Positions 6,975 through 15,612 of a DNA stretch of 45,457 nt are shown one piece after another. How positions within the stretch are numbered: the first letter of the stretch is position 1; the number at the start of each line of letters is the position of its first letter. A program made the position numbers and the translations under genes. The notes under the pieces were generated by a model. That model made no database searches and had not been told where the DNA came from. It worked only from the letters and a program-made list of their open reading frames with translations. Source of the stretch: Anaerolineae bacterium (GTDB taxonomy: Bacteria > Chloroflexota > Anaerolineae > Epilineales > JAHCIE01); the NCBI GenBank assembly GCA_026129165.1, contig JAHCIP010000009.1, forward strand, positions 1 to 45,457. The letters run 5' to 3'.

Positions 6975-7012
6975 GGGTCGGTCATGGGTATGCCCATGGC
7001 CGACCCTTTTTT
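6975..7012 (+). terminator. Strong intrinsic terminator upstream of RIO kinase gene
   Basis: GGGTCGGTCATGGG (6975-6988) pairs with CCCATGGCCGACCC (6993-7006) across a 4-nt loop with one G-U or mismatch position, followed by six T residues (7007-7012). A textbook Rho-independent terminator. The ATG directly after the T-run (7013) is therefore an unlikely start for the next gene. Confidence 0.88.
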
Positions 7013-7096
7013 ATGTCGAATTGGAGACAGGCGTTGAAGACTAACTGGAATACGACGACGACCAACTTACTCACCTATCAGCGGAGCACTCAACCG

Positions 7097-8071
7097 ATGC
7101 ACAACTACGCTCACCTGCTCGATGACTACGAAGACGACGACCAGCCGCGCTATCGCAAGCCGCGCAAAAAAGCGGCTAAAGCGCCCGTGGCTCTTGCCGA
7201 CCCAGAAGTCGGCTACCAGCACGAGTTCCGACCCACCTTCCCGCCCGACCCGACCAAGCATGAGTACCAGTGGGTGGTGGACTATCTCAAGGACTTCTAT
7301 AACGACCAGCTCATCGCCGACGTGCTGCACCGCGTCAAGGGCGGCAAAGAGGCCAATGTCTACTGCTGCGAGGCCCACCCGGTGACCGGCGTGGACCTGC
7401 TGGCGGCCAAGATCTACCGCCCGCGCGAGTTCCGCAGCCTGCGTAACGACGCGGTCTACCGCCAGGGCCGCCGCGTCTTGGGGGGCGACGGCAAGCGGGT
7501 CAAGAGCGACCGCGAGCTACACGCCGTCGCCAAAGGCTCGTCTTACGGCAAGCGCGTCGCCCACACCTCCTGGCTGGCGCACGAGTACGAGACACTCCAG
7601 GCGCTGTACGCCGCCGGGGCAGATGTGCCGAAGCCGTGGGCCGTCGGCAGCAATGCCATCCTGATGGAGTACCTGGGCGAGGCGGGCGTGGCGGCCCCCA
7701 CGCTCCAGGAGACGCGCCTGGCGCAGCATGAGGCCCGCCCCTTGCTCGACCGCGTCATCCACAACCTGGACCTGATGCTCCAACAGGGCCGCGTCCACGG
7801 CGACCTGTCGGCGTTCAACATCCTGTATTGGGAAAGCGACATCCACTTGATTGACTTCCCGCAGGTGGTGGACATCCGAACCAACCACGAGGCCTGGGAC
7901 ATTTTCTACCGCGATGTCGAGCGCGTCTGCCAGTACTTCGACCGCTATGGCGTCGCCCCCAACGCACACCGCCTGGCGACCAAGCTCTGGCGGCGCTACG
8001 TCCCCGAGGACGACTTCGAGAAGCACAACTTGCTGGCTCTGGCCGAGACGATGGACGAGGGGGAAGACTAA
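7097..8071 (+). CDS. RIO1-family atypical serine/threonine protein kinase
   Basis: 324 aa from ATG 7097 (GGAG ten bases upstream); the in-frame ATG at 7013 overlaps the end of a terminator. A charged N-terminus (DDYEDDDQPRYRKPRKKAAK) precedes the kinase domain. The RIO signature is clear: GGKEANVYCCEA nucleotide loop near residue 81, the ATP-binding Lys in LAAKIYRPREF, the catalytic loop VHGDLSAFNILYW with Asp near 236, and the metal-binding IDFPQ. RIO kinases act in ribosome maturation in archaea and eukaryotes; in bacteria their targets are poorly known. It directly abuts an ABC exporter gene (TAA then GTG), so it heads an export operon, which is unusual for this family. Confidence 0.9.
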   Translation: MHNYAHLLDDYEDDDQPRYRKPRKKAAKAPVALADPEVGYQHEFRPTFPPDPTKHEYQWVVDYLKDFYNDQLIADVLHRVKGGKEANVYCCEAHPVTGVDLLAAKIYRPREFRSLRNDAVYRQGRRVLGGDGKRVKSDRELHAVAKGSSYGKRVAHTSWLAHEYETLQALYAAGADVPKPWAVGSNAILMEYLGEAGVAAPTLQETRLAQHEARPLLDRVIHNLDLMLQQGRVHGDLSAFNILYWESDIHLIDFPQVVDIRTNHEAWDIFYRDVERVCQYFDRYGVAPNAHRLATKLWRRYVPEDDFEKHNLLALAETMDEGED

Positions 8072-9940
8072 GTGACGACGACAGCCAGTTTTCAAGACTA
8101 CCGCCGCCTGCTGACGACGTACCTGGCGCCACAGCGGGGCCGCCTCGTCCTGCTGGCGCTCCTGCTGTTTGGCGGGGCGGGGCTGCAACTCCTCAACCCG
8201 CAGGTGGTACGCGGCTTCATTGACGCGACCCAGGCGGGCCAGGGCGAGGCGGCCTCCCGCACGGGCCTGGTGTTTATCGGCGTGGCCCTGCTCCAGCAAG
8301 TCTTCCGTCTCGCCGGGGGCTACCTCGGTGAGACGGTGGGCTGGCAGGCCACCAACCGCCTGCGCGCCGACCTGACGCGCCACCTGCTCCGCCTGGACAT
8401 GGGCTTCCACAAGACGCACACGCCGGGCGAACTCATCGAACGGGTGGACGGCGACGTGACGACGCTGACCAACTTCTTCTCGACCATGATTCTCCACCTG
8501 CTGTGGAACGCCCTGGTCATCCTGGGCATCCTGGCCCTGCTCTTCCGCGAGGACTGGCGCATCGGCGTGGGGCTGGCCGTCTACGCCGCTGCCGTCCTGG
8601 TCGGCCTGGGGCTGCTGCAGGGGTGGGGCGCGAGCCGTTGGCAGGCCGCCCGCCAGGCGCGCGCCGAGATGTCGGCCTTTGTGGAGGAACGCTTCCAGGG
8701 CATGGAGGACATTCGGGGTAACGGTGGCGAGGGCTACGTCATGCACCGCCTCTACCCGCTGATGCGCGGCGTGCTGGAGCGCGAGTTACCGGCGCGGTTG
8801 ATCGGGACGGGCGCGGAGATGACGACGCGCTTCCTGTTCGTCCTCGGCTACGCGGTGGGGCTGGGCGTGGGCGCGACCCTGTACACTCAGGGCGCGGTTT
8901 CGTTGGGCGTGGCCTTCCTCATCACCCTGTACATCGGGATGCTGGCCGAGCCGCTGGAGAACATCCGCTACCAGGCGCAAGACCTCCAGCAGGTCGGCGG
9001 GAGCCTAGAGCGCGTCCTGGGCCTGCTGGCGCTGACGCCCTCCGTCCAGGAGCGAGCCACCGCCGTCCTGCCCGCCGGCGCGCTGGCCGTCGCCTTCGAG
9101 GATGTCACCTTCGAGTACGACGACGGGGTGGTCGTGACCGAGGACGGAGGACGGACGACGGACGACCGCTGCGCGAGGCAGAAGGTGGTAGGCAGCCGGC
9201 AGCAGGCGGACGAGATACCGACTACCGACTACCGACTACCGACTACGCACTACGCACTACGGACCATCGCCTTCGAGCTAGCGCCCGGCGAAACCCTTGG
9301 CTTGCTGGGGCGGACGGGCAGCGGCAAGACGACGCTCACGCGGCTGCTGTTCCGCCTCTACGACCCGACCGAGGGGACCATCCGGCTGGGCGGCCAGGAC
9401 ATCCGCGCTGTCGCCCTGGCCGACCTGCGCGGCCGGGTGGGCATGGTCACGCAGGACGTGCAGATCTTCCAGGCCAGCGTGCGCGACAACCTGACCCTGT
9501 TCAACCCACGCCTCACCGACGCCGAGGTGGGCGCGGCGCTGGACCAGTTGGGGCTGCGCGAGTGGGTGGCCCGCCTGCCACAGGAGCTGGACACGCGGCT
9601 GGGCGCGGGTGGGTTGGGGCTGTCGGCGGGGGAGGCGCAATTGCTCGCCTTCACGCGCGTCTTCCTCAAGGACCCCGGCCTGGTCATCCTGGACGAAGCC
9701 TCGTCCCGCCTGGACCCGCTGACCGAGCGCCTCCTCGAACGCGCCACCCAACGCCTGCTCGCCCAGCGCACGGGCCTGGTCATCGCCCACCGCTTGCAGA
9801 CGGTGCAACATGTGGACTGGATTCTGATTCTGGACGGCGGGCAGGTGGTGGAGTTTGGGCGGCGGGCCGAACTGGCCGGCGACAGAGGCTCGCGCTTCTC
9901 GCAGCTACTACAGACCAGCCTGGAGGAAGCCCTGGCATGA
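8072..9940 (+). CDS. ABC exporter half-transporter, subunit 1 (fused membrane and ATPase domains)
   Basis: 622 aa, GTG start immediately after the RIO kinase stop. Six membrane helices (about 20-300) precede the ATPase domain: Walker [10 protein letters not shown] near 414, Q-loop TQDVQIF, signature LSAGE near 515 (degenerate against LSGGQ), Walker [13 protein letters not shown] with the catalytic Glu near 542, and switch His in IAHRL near 572. Residues about 355-397 are an in-frame block encoded by 7-bp tandem repeats between the first strands of the ATPase domain; without it the protein is about 580 aa, normal for the family. Together with the next gene it should form an asymmetric heterodimer. 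The substrate is unknown; lipids, peptides or drugs are usual. Confidence 0.93.
   Translation: MTTTASFQDYRRLLTTYLAPQRGRLVLLALLLFGGAGLQLLNPQVVRGFIDATQAGQGEAASRTGLVFIGVALLQQVFRLAGGYLGETVGWQATNRLRADLTRHLLRLDMGFHKTHTPGELIERVDGDVTTLTNFFSTMILHLLWNALVILGILALLFREDWRIGVGLAVYAAAVLVGLGLLQGWGASRWQAARQARAEMSAFVEERFQGMEDIRGNGGEGYVMHRLYPLMRGVLERELPARLIGTGAEMTTRFLFVLGYAVGLGVGATLYTQGAVSLGVAFLITLYIGMLAEPLENIRYQAQDLQQVGGSLERVLGLLALTPSVQERATAVLPAGALAVAFEDVTFEYDDGVVVTEDGGRTTDDRCARQKVVGSRQQADEIPTTDYRLPTTHYALRTIAFELAPGETLGLLGRTGSGKTTLTRLLFRLYDPTEGTIRLGGQDIRAVALADLRGRVGMVTQDVQIFQASVRDNLTLFNPRLTDAEVGAALDQLGLREWVARLPQELDTRLGAGGLGLSAGEAQLLAFTRVFLKDPGLVILDEASSRLDPLTERLLERATQRLLAQRTGLVIAHRLQTVQHVDWILILDGGQVVEFGRRAELAGDRGSRFSQLLQTSLEEALA
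9138..9263. repeat. 7-bp tandem arrays inserted in frame within an ABC ATPase domain
   Basis: First array CCGAGGA, CGGAGGA, CGGACGA, CGGACGA (9138-9165); a middle part with GGTAGGC, AGCCGGC, AGCAGGC; then CCGACTA four times and CGCACTA twice (9218-9259). The block is about 126 bp, which is 18 heptamers and 42 codons, so the frame is kept. The encoded text (EDGGRTTDD..., [15 protein letters not shown]) is low complexity and unlike the family. Confidence 0.85.
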
Positions 9941-11739
9941 CGACCTCTATCCCTACCGCAACCACCCCCGCCCAAATGCGGACCTGGCCCTTCGCGGGCC
10001 GGCTAATGCGCTACGCCTGGCTGCCCTTTACCGTCCACTCCGTGTTCCACCTGCTGTTCTACGGCCTGCGCGTCGTGCCCGGCCTGATTGAGAAGCGTGT
10101 GTTCGACCAGATTACGGGCGCGGCCCCGGCCACGCTCAGCCTGTGGACCCTGGTAGCCCTCTATATCTCGGTCGAGGTGGGGCGGCTCGCCACCTCCTTC
10201 GGCAGCGTGTGGGGCGGCTGGACGTTCCGCTATCTCACCGCCGCCCTGCTGCGCCGCAACGTGATGGCGAGCCTGCTGCGCCGGCCGGGCGCGGTCGCCC
10301 CGCCTGTCACTTCGGGCGAGGCGCTCAACCGCTTCACCCACGACGTGGGCGAGGTGACGGACTTCCCAACCTGGCTGCCCGATGTGGGCGGCAAGGCCGT
10401 CACGACGGTCATAGCACTGGGGATTATGGCCTCCATCCAGCCGACGCTGACCCTGGTGGTGTGCCTGCCGCTGCTGGTCACGCTCGTGGCCGGGCGGCTG
10501 GCCTGGGCGCGGTTCCTGCGCTATACCGCCGCCGAGCGCGAGGCGTCGAGCGCGGTGTCCAGCTTCCTGGGCGAGATTTTCGGCGCGGTCCAGGCGGTCA
10601 AGGTGGCCCACGCCGAGGGGGATGTGGTCGCCCACTTCGACCGCCTCAACGAGACTCGCCAGCGAGCCGAGGTGCGCCAGCACTTCTTCTGGAACTTCAT
10701 CCGTTCGTTCTCGGACAGCACCGTGGCGCTGGGCATCGGCCTGACCCTGCTCCTGGCCGGCCAGGCGATGGCGAGCGGGACGTTTACCGTCGGTGACTTC
10801 GCGCTGTTCGTGTACTACCTGTGGTTCGCGGCGGAACTGGCCCAGGACATGGGAACGTTCATCGGGGACTACAAGACGCAGGAGGTGTCCATCCGCCGCC
10901 TGACAGAGATGATCCAGCCGGAACCGTCGCCGGCCCTGGTTGACTATGCACCGGTCTACCAGACCGGCCCGCTGCCCACGCTGCACTACACGACCAAGAC
11001 GCCCGCCGACAGGCTGGACTACCTCGACGTGCGCGGGCTGACCTACCACTACCCCGGCTCAGACAAGGGCATCGCGGACATCCACCTGACGTTGCCACGC
11101 GGCGGCTTCGTCGTGGTCACCGGCCGCATCGGGTCGGGCAAGACAACGCTGTTGCGGACGCTGCTGGGTCTGCTGCCCAGAGAGGGCGGCGAGATACGCT
11201 GGAACGGGCAGGTCGTGGCCGCCCCGGCGACCTTCTTCCAGCCGCCCCGCGCCGCCTACACGCCCCAGGTGCCACGCCTGTTCAGCGAACTGTTGCGCGA
11301 CAATATCCTGATGGGCCTGCCATCCGACCGGGTAGACCTGGACGGGGCGGTGGAGCGGGCGGTGCTGGACCCGGACCTGAGCACGCTGGAGCGCGGGTTG
11401 GACACGCTGGTGGGGCCGCGCGGCGTGCGGCTGTCGGGCGGGCAAGTGCAGCGCGCCGCCGCCGCCCGTATGTGCGTGCGCGACCCCGAACTGCTGGTCT
11501 TTGACGACCTCTCCAGCGCCCTGGACGTGGAGACGGAGCGGCAGTTGTGGGAGGGACTAGGGGCCGTGACCTGCCTGGTGGTGTCGCATCGGCGGCCCGC
11601 GCTGCGCCGCGCCGACCACATCATCGTGCTGAAGGATGGGCGGGTCGAGGCGGAGGGGACGCTGGACGCCCTGCTGGCGACATCCGAGGAGATGCGGCGG
11701 CTATGGCGCGGCGAACTGGACGGAGGCGAGACTGAATGA
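9937..11739 (+). CDS. ABC exporter half-transporter, subunit 2 (fused membrane and ATPase domains)
   Basis: 600 aa from ATG 9937, which overlaps the preceding stop (ATGA); an open frame extends further upstream but only as a shadow of the previous gene. Membrane domain about residues 20-330, then Walker [10 protein letters not shown] near 396, canonical signature [14 protein letters not shown] near 497, Walker [13 protein letters not shown] near 521 in which Asp replaces the catalytic Glu, and switch His in VVSHRRP near 551. The degenerate Walker B here and the degenerate signature in subunit 1 are complementary: one good and one dead ATP site per dimer, as in heterodimeric exporters such as TM287/288. 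Confidence 0.93.
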   Translation: MTTSIPTATTPAQMRTWPFAGRLMRYAWLPFTVHSVFHLLFYGLRVVPGLIEKRVFDQITGAAPATLSLWTLVALYISVEVGRLATSFGSVWGGWTFRYLTAALLRRNVMASLLRRPGAVAPPVTSGEALNRFTHDVGEVTDFPTWLPDVGGKAVTTVIALGIMASIQPTLTLVVCLPLLVTLVAGRLAWARFLRYTAAEREASSAVSSFLGEIFGAVQAVKVAHAEGDVVAHFDRLNETRQRAEVRQHFFWNFIRSFSDSTVALGIGLTLLLAGQAMASGTFTVGDFALFVYYLWFAAELAQDMGTFIGDYKTQEVSIRRLTEMIQPEPSPALVDYAPVYQTGPLPTLHYTTKTPADRLDYLDVRGLTYHYPGSDKGIADIHLTLPRGGFVVVTGRIGSGKTTLLRTLLGLLPREGGEIRWNGQVVAAPATFFQPPRAAYTPQVPRLFSELLRDNILMGLPSDRVDLDGAVERAVLDPDLSTLERGLDTLVGPRGVRLSGGQVQRAAAARMCVRDPELLVFDDLSSALDVETERQLWEGLGAVTCLVVSHRRPALRRADHIIVLKDGRVEAEGTLDALLATSEEMRRLWRGELDGGETE

Positions 11740-13001
11740 AGAAACTCGACGCGGGCCTGGTCTACATCGTCCTCAGCGCCATGATCGCTCTCGCCAGTGG
11801 GGCCATGTTCACCGTCCTGAGCGTGTATTATGTCACGACGGTTGGATTGAACCCGTTGCAGTTAGTCCTGGTGGGGACGGTGCTGGAAGCGACCATCCTC
11901 CTGTTCGAAGTCCCCACCGGCGTCGTAGCTGACACCTACAGCCGCCGCCTGTCCGTCACCATCGGGATGTTCATCCTGGGCGCGGCGTGGCTGCTGGAAG
12001 GCTCGATTCCGCTGTTCATCGCCATCCTCGCCGCCGAGGTCGTGCGCGGGGTTGGCGAAACGTTCCTCAGCGGCGCGCTCGACGCCTGGCTGGCCGACGA
12101 GGTGGGGGAGGCCAACGTCGGGGCGGTCTATGTGCGTAGCGGGCAGGTGGAACGGCTGGTCGGGATGGCCGCCATTGGCGTCGGCACCGGCCTGGCGACG
12201 CTGCACTTGAACTGGGCCGTCTTGTTTGGCGGTCTGGTCTACCTGCTGCTCGGCGTCTTCCTGGTCCTGTGGATGCCTGAGACCGGCTTCACCCCTGTCG
12301 AGCGCCAGGCGCGGGGGCCACTGGCTGACATGGCCCATACCCTAAGGGCGGGGTCGCGCGTGGTGCGCGGCCACTCGCTGCTGGTCGCCCTGCTGGTGGG
12401 CAGCGCGGTGTGGGGCGCGGCCAGCGAGGGGTTTGACCGGCTGTGGGAGGCCCACCTGCTGACCAACTTTGTCTTTCCCAGCGTCGGTAACTTCCAGCCT
12501 GTCGTCTGGTTTGGCATCCTGAACTTCGCCGCCAGCCTGGTCGGGCTGGGGGTCACGCGCCTCTTTCAGTCGCGGCTGGAGGCGGTCACGCAACAGCCCC
12601 ACCGCGCCGCCCGCTGGCTCGTCGTCACCAAAGTCCTCGCCAGCCTGGCCGTCCTGGCCTTTGCCCTGGCCGGTCAGTTCTGGCTGGCCGTCGCCGCCCT
12701 GCTCGTGCGAGGCGCGCTGATGGCGATTGGCGGCCCGATCCACCGCGCCTGGCTGGTCCAGACCATCCCAGCCCCGGTGCGCGCCACCGTTCTGTCCATG
12801 AATGGCCTGACCAACGCCTTCGGCCAGACGGCGGGCGGTCCTGGCGTGGGCGCGCTGGGCAACACGCGCGGGCTGCCCGCCGCCCTCGTCGCGGCCAGTG
12901 TCCTGTTCTTGCTGGAAGTCCCGGTCTACCTGCGCGCGCTGCTGCCTGGGCGTTCGGCGGTGACGGATAGCCCTGTACCGGCCGAGCCGGCCGCTCAATA
13001 G
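11736..13001 (+). CDS. MFS transporter
   Basis: 421 aa with about 12 membrane helices. Motif A of the major facilitator superfamily is visible between helices 2 and 3 ([18 protein letters not shown], about residues 50-70). ATG 11736 overlaps the stop of the ABC gene (ATGA), so translation is coupled. Similar proteins are drug or metabolite exporters driven by proton exchange. Together with the ABC pair this makes an export operon headed by a RIO kinase. The substrate cannot be told. A hairpin at 13019-13052 follows the stop. Confidence 0.9.
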   Translation: MKKLDAGLVYIVLSAMIALASGAMFTVLSVYYVTTVGLNPLQLVLVGTVLEATILLFEVPTGVVADTYSRRLSVTIGMFILGAAWLLEGSIPLFIAILAAEVVRGVGETFLSGALDAWLADEVGEANVGAVYVRSGQVERLVGMAAIGVGTGLATLHLNWAVLFGGLVYLLLGVFLVLWMPETGFTPVERQARGPLADMAHTLRAGSRVVRGHSLLVALLVGSAVWGAASEGFDRLWEAHLLTNFVFPSVGNFQPVVWFGILNFAASLVGLGVTRLFQSRLEAVTQQPHRAARWLVVTKVLASLAVLAFALAGQFWLAVAALLVRGALMAIGGPIHRAWLVQTIPAPVRATVLSMNGLTNAFGQTAGGPGVGALGNTRGLPAALVAASVLFLLEVPVYLRALLPGRSAVTDSPVPAEPAAQ

Positions 13002-13018
13002 AACCGCCCATTTTTATG

Positions 13019-13052
13019 GCAAGCGGACAGGGCGCAAACCCTGTCCGCTTGC
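13019..13052 (+). terminator. 14-bp perfect hairpin after the MFS gene
   Basis: GCAAGCGGACAGGG (13019-13032) pairs perfectly with CCCTGTCCGCTTGC (13039-13052), 6-nt loop. It is followed by GGCATTTAGGG rather than a T-run, so termination may be weak; it could also shield the 3' end. Confidence 0.65.
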
Positions 13053-13080
13053 GGCATTTAGGGCCCCAGGCCAGAACTTA

Positions 13081-13109
13081 TTGCAGTAATTTTCGCAACG
13101 CTTTATACT
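13081..13109 (+). promoter_or_regulatory. Promoter of the glycosyltransferase signalling operon
   Basis: TTGCAG (13081-13086), a 17-bp spacer and TATACT (13104-13109), in an AT-rich stretch. The predicted leader is about 80 nt to GTG 13196. Confidence 0.65.
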
Positions 13110-13195
13110 TTCTTTACAATTTAGAAGGCCATCGCCTACAGTCGGATAGTCTCATGCCTCAACAGCGGTGTACGGACAACTGAAAGGGGGGAGCG

Positions 13196-15523
13196 GTGTC
13201 TGCTATAGACACACAGGTCCGCGCGGTCACCACAACCCGGACCGGCCTGGTTTTGCTGGTGGATGACGAAGACCAGATTCGGAAACTCGTCTCCATTGCG
13301 CTGCGCCGCGCCGGTTACGAAGTCATGCTGGCCGTGGACGGCCTGGATGCCCTGGCCCAACTCGCTGAAATCACACCCGACCTGATCGTCTCCGATGTGA
13401 TGATGCCCAACCTGGACGGGTTCGGCCTGCTGGCGCGGCTGCGTGAGAACGCCATCACCCGCACGATTCCCGTTATCATGCTCACAGCGCGCGGGGCGAC
13501 CGAAGATATTGTGGCGGGCCTGGGGTTGGGGGCCGACGACTACCTGGCGAAGCCCTTCCAGATGAGCGAACTGGTGGCGCGCGTCCAGGCCAAAATCGCC
13601 CGCCCGCCTGTCCCCAGCGACCTGCTGCCCCACGACCGCCAGACGGGCCTGCTCAGCGAGCGGGTATTCTGGCAGGAGGTGGAGCGCGAGAGCACACGCG
13701 CCGAACGAAGCGGCCGGCCGGGCAGTGTGGCTGTGGTGCAATTGAACGAGCTGGCGCAGCTACGGGACCGCCTGGCGCAGCGCAGCGTGGCCCAGATTGC
13801 GAAACAAATCGCCCAACTGCTGAGTCGGGATGGCTCGCCCCTCGAAGTCTACGGGCGTCTTGACGATGACCAATTCGCCGTTTTGATGCCCGATAGCGAG
13901 GTCGCCGAGACCCGCCAGCGCCTGGAGACCCTGACCCAACGTATCGTGCGCCACGTCTTCCAGGCGGGTGAGGAACGCTTGCGGCTGACGCCCATTATCG
14001 GCTATACCCTGTTCTCGCCTGGCGTCCCCGTGGACACGCTCGGCGCCCAGGCGTCCACGGCCCTCAGCATCGCCGCTTCCCACCTGGACCTGGAGCCGCA
14101 GCAGTATACACCCGCCATGGACCGCGCGGTGGCCCAGCGCCAGGCGGCGGCGCGTGTTCCCTGGTGGCCGCGCGCGCGCGAACGGCTCCGCCTCCCGTTC
14201 CAGATCGCCCTGACTCTTATGATAGGGCTGGTTCTGCCATTCTTGCTGTACGCCGGTCTAGATGCGGTCGGGCTGGACATCACCCCGGCCATGTACCTGG
14301 TCGTGGTCGTGGCTCTGTTGCTGACCGGCTGCCTAATCTGGGTCGAAGGGTTCCGCGCGCTGCGTGTCATAGACCCGCCCCAGGACCCGGCGACCCCCTA
14401 TCCGCCCGCCAGCGCCATCATCGCGGCCTACCTGCCCAATGAGGCCGCCACGGTGGTTGAGACGGTCGAGGCGTTTCTGCGGATTGAGTACCCCGCGCCG
14501 TTGCAGATCATCCTGGCCTACAACACGCCGCGCCCCCTGCCCGTCGAGGGGACGCTGCGTGAGATCGCCCAGCGTGACCCGCGCTTTGTCCCCTTCCGCG
14601 TGGAGGGCAGCACGTCCAAGGCGCAGAACGTCAACGCCGCGCTGGCCGAGGTGACGGGCGAGTTCGTCGGCGTGTTTGACGCCGACCATCAGCCCGACCC
14701 CGACAGCTATAGCCGCGCCTGGCGCTGGCTCTCGGATGGCTACGACGTGGTCCAGGGCCACTGTGTGGTGCGTAATGGGGACGAGTCGTGGGTGGCGCGC
14801 CTGATCGCGGTCGAGTTTGAGGCCATTTACGCGGTGGCCCATCCCGGCCGCGCCCGCCTGCACGGTTTCGGCATCTTCGGCGGCTCCAACGGCTACTGGA
14901 AGACCGACCTGCTGCGCCAGACGCGCATGCACGGCTTTATGTTAACCGAGGACATCGACTCGTCGCTGCGGGTGACCGAAGCAGGCCACCGCATCGCCTC
15001 CGACCCCCATCTCCTCTCCCGCGAGCTGGCCCCGGTGACCGTCAAGGCGCTCTGGAACCAGCGCATGCGCTGGGCGCAGGGGTGGTTCCAGGTGTCCATG
15101 AAGCACGTCGGGCGCGCCTTACGGTCGCCCCACCTGACAGCCCGCCAGAAGCTCGGCCTGCTGCACCTACTCGGCTGGCGCGAAATCTATCCCTGGCTGG
15201 CGTTCCAGATGATCCCGATTGTGGCCTATTGGGCCTGGCGGGCGGGCGGCCTGGACAAGATTGATTGGTTTGTCCCCATCTTTATCCTGACGAGCCTGTT
15301 TACCCTGACCGTTGGGCCGGGGCAGACGCTGTTCGCCTACTGGCTGGCCGTCCCTGAGCTACGCCAGCGGCGCAACTGGTTCTGGTTCTACCTGCTCATG
15401 GCGTCCCTGTTCTACACCGAGTTCAAGAACATGATCGCACGGGTGGCGCAGGTCAAGGAGGCCATGCACGAGCGCCAGTGGAAGGTCACACCGCGCGCGA
15501 CCACGCCGCAGCGGCAAGCCTAA
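13196..15523 (+). CDS. Receiver - degenerate GGDEF - family 2 processive glycosyltransferase fusion
   Basis: 775 aa, GTG start with GGGGGGAG upstream. Residues about 17-135 are a receiver domain (DDED, phospho-acceptor Asp67 in VSDVMMP, Lys119 in LAKPF). Residues about 140-310 resemble GGDEF (DRQTGLLSERVFW) but the active motif reads LDDDQ, so cyclase activity is unlikely. Two membrane helices (about 335-385) lead to a BcsA-like glycosyltransferase: FDADHQ (Asp495, Asp497), TED near 585 and QRMRW (622-626), then about four membrane helices. The signature indicates a processive synthase adding UDP-sugars to a beta-linked polysaccharide that crosses the inner membrane. The fused receiver suggests direct control by phosphorylation. 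Its stop overlaps a 29-codon gene. The polymer is unknown. Confidence 0.9.
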   Translation: MSAIDTQVRAVTTTRTGLVLLVDDEDQIRKLVSIALRRAGYEVMLAVDGLDALAQLAEITPDLIVSDVMMPNLDGFGLLARLRENAITRTIPVIMLTARGATEDIVAGLGLGADDYLAKPFQMSELVARVQAKIARPPVPSDLLPHDRQTGLLSERVFWQEVERESTRAERSGRPGSVAVVQLNELAQLRDRLAQRSVAQIAKQIAQLLSRDGSPLEVYGRLDDDQFAVLMPDSEVAETRQRLETLTQRIVRHVFQAGEERLRLTPIIGYTLFSPGVPVDTLGAQASTALSIAASHLDLEPQQYTPAMDRAVAQRQAAARVPWWPRARERLRLPFQIALTLMIGLVLPFLLYAGLDAVGLDITPAMYLVVVVALLLTGCLIWVEGFRALRVIDPPQDPATPYPPASAIIAAYLPNEAATVVETVEAFLRIEYPAPLQIILAYNTPRPLPVEGTLREIAQRDPRFVPFRVEGSTSKAQNVNAALAEVTGEFVGVFDADHQPDPDSYSRAWRWLSDGYDVVQGHCVVRNGDESWVARLIAVEFEAIYAVAHPGRARLHGFGIFGGSNGYWKTDLLRQTRMHGFMLTEDIDSSLRVTEAGHRIASDPHLLSRELAPVTVKALWNQRMRWAQGWFQVSMKHVGRALRSPHLTARQKLGLLHLLGWREIYPWLAFQMIPIVAYWAWRAGGLDKIDWFVPIFILTSLFTLTVGPGQTLFAYWLAVPELRQRRNWFWFYLLMASLFYTEFKNMIARVAQVKEAMHERQWKVTPRATTPQRQA

Positions 15524-15612
15524 TGGAGTATCCAACGGCGCTCGTCCGCCATCTGTTTAATCGCCAGGGACGGCTGGTCGAGCGCTATCCCTGGCGGGAG
15601 CACCAGCCATGA
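15523..15612 (+). CDS. 29-residue protein coupled to both neighbours
   Basis: ATG 15523 overlaps the glycosyltransferase stop (TAATG), and the TGA at 15610-15612 overlaps the start of the next gene (ATGA). The product, MEYPTALVRHLFNRQGRLVE then RYPWREHQP, is basic and has no membrane helix. Double overlap in an operon is good evidence of a translated small gene, or at least of a coupling device that carries ribosomes to the next start. I do not recognise the family. It could be a regulatory peptide of the synthase, as small subunits are common beside BcsA-like enzymes. Confidence 0.55.
   Translation: MEYPTALVRHLFNRQGRLVERYPWREHQP

Larger units (their letters stand above)
6262..7096. other. 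Repeat-rich spacer of 835 bp
   Basis: No conserved protein is recognisable in any frame. The stretch holds paired G/C hairpins (6282-6337), a strong rightward promoter (6400-6429), an 18-codon ORF with a good ribosome site (6497), two REP-like palindromes (6651, 6797), a second hairpin (6734) and a strong terminator (6975-7012). Its patchwork of repeats suggests a decayed or insertion-prone locus. Confidence 0.6.

Noticed and set aside
6436-7012. tmRNA or RNase P RNA between the promoter and terminator
   Set aside because: No tRNA-like end, tag frame or RNase P core motif (GAGGAAAGTCC) could be found.
7517-8746. Minus-strand frame of 409 codons across the RIO kinase and ABC genes
   Set aside because: Spans two clear genes on the other strand; composition is that of a shadow frame.
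9218-9259. Direct repeats resembling a CRISPR array
   Set aside because: The unit is 7 bp with no spacers and lies in an ABC transporter gene.
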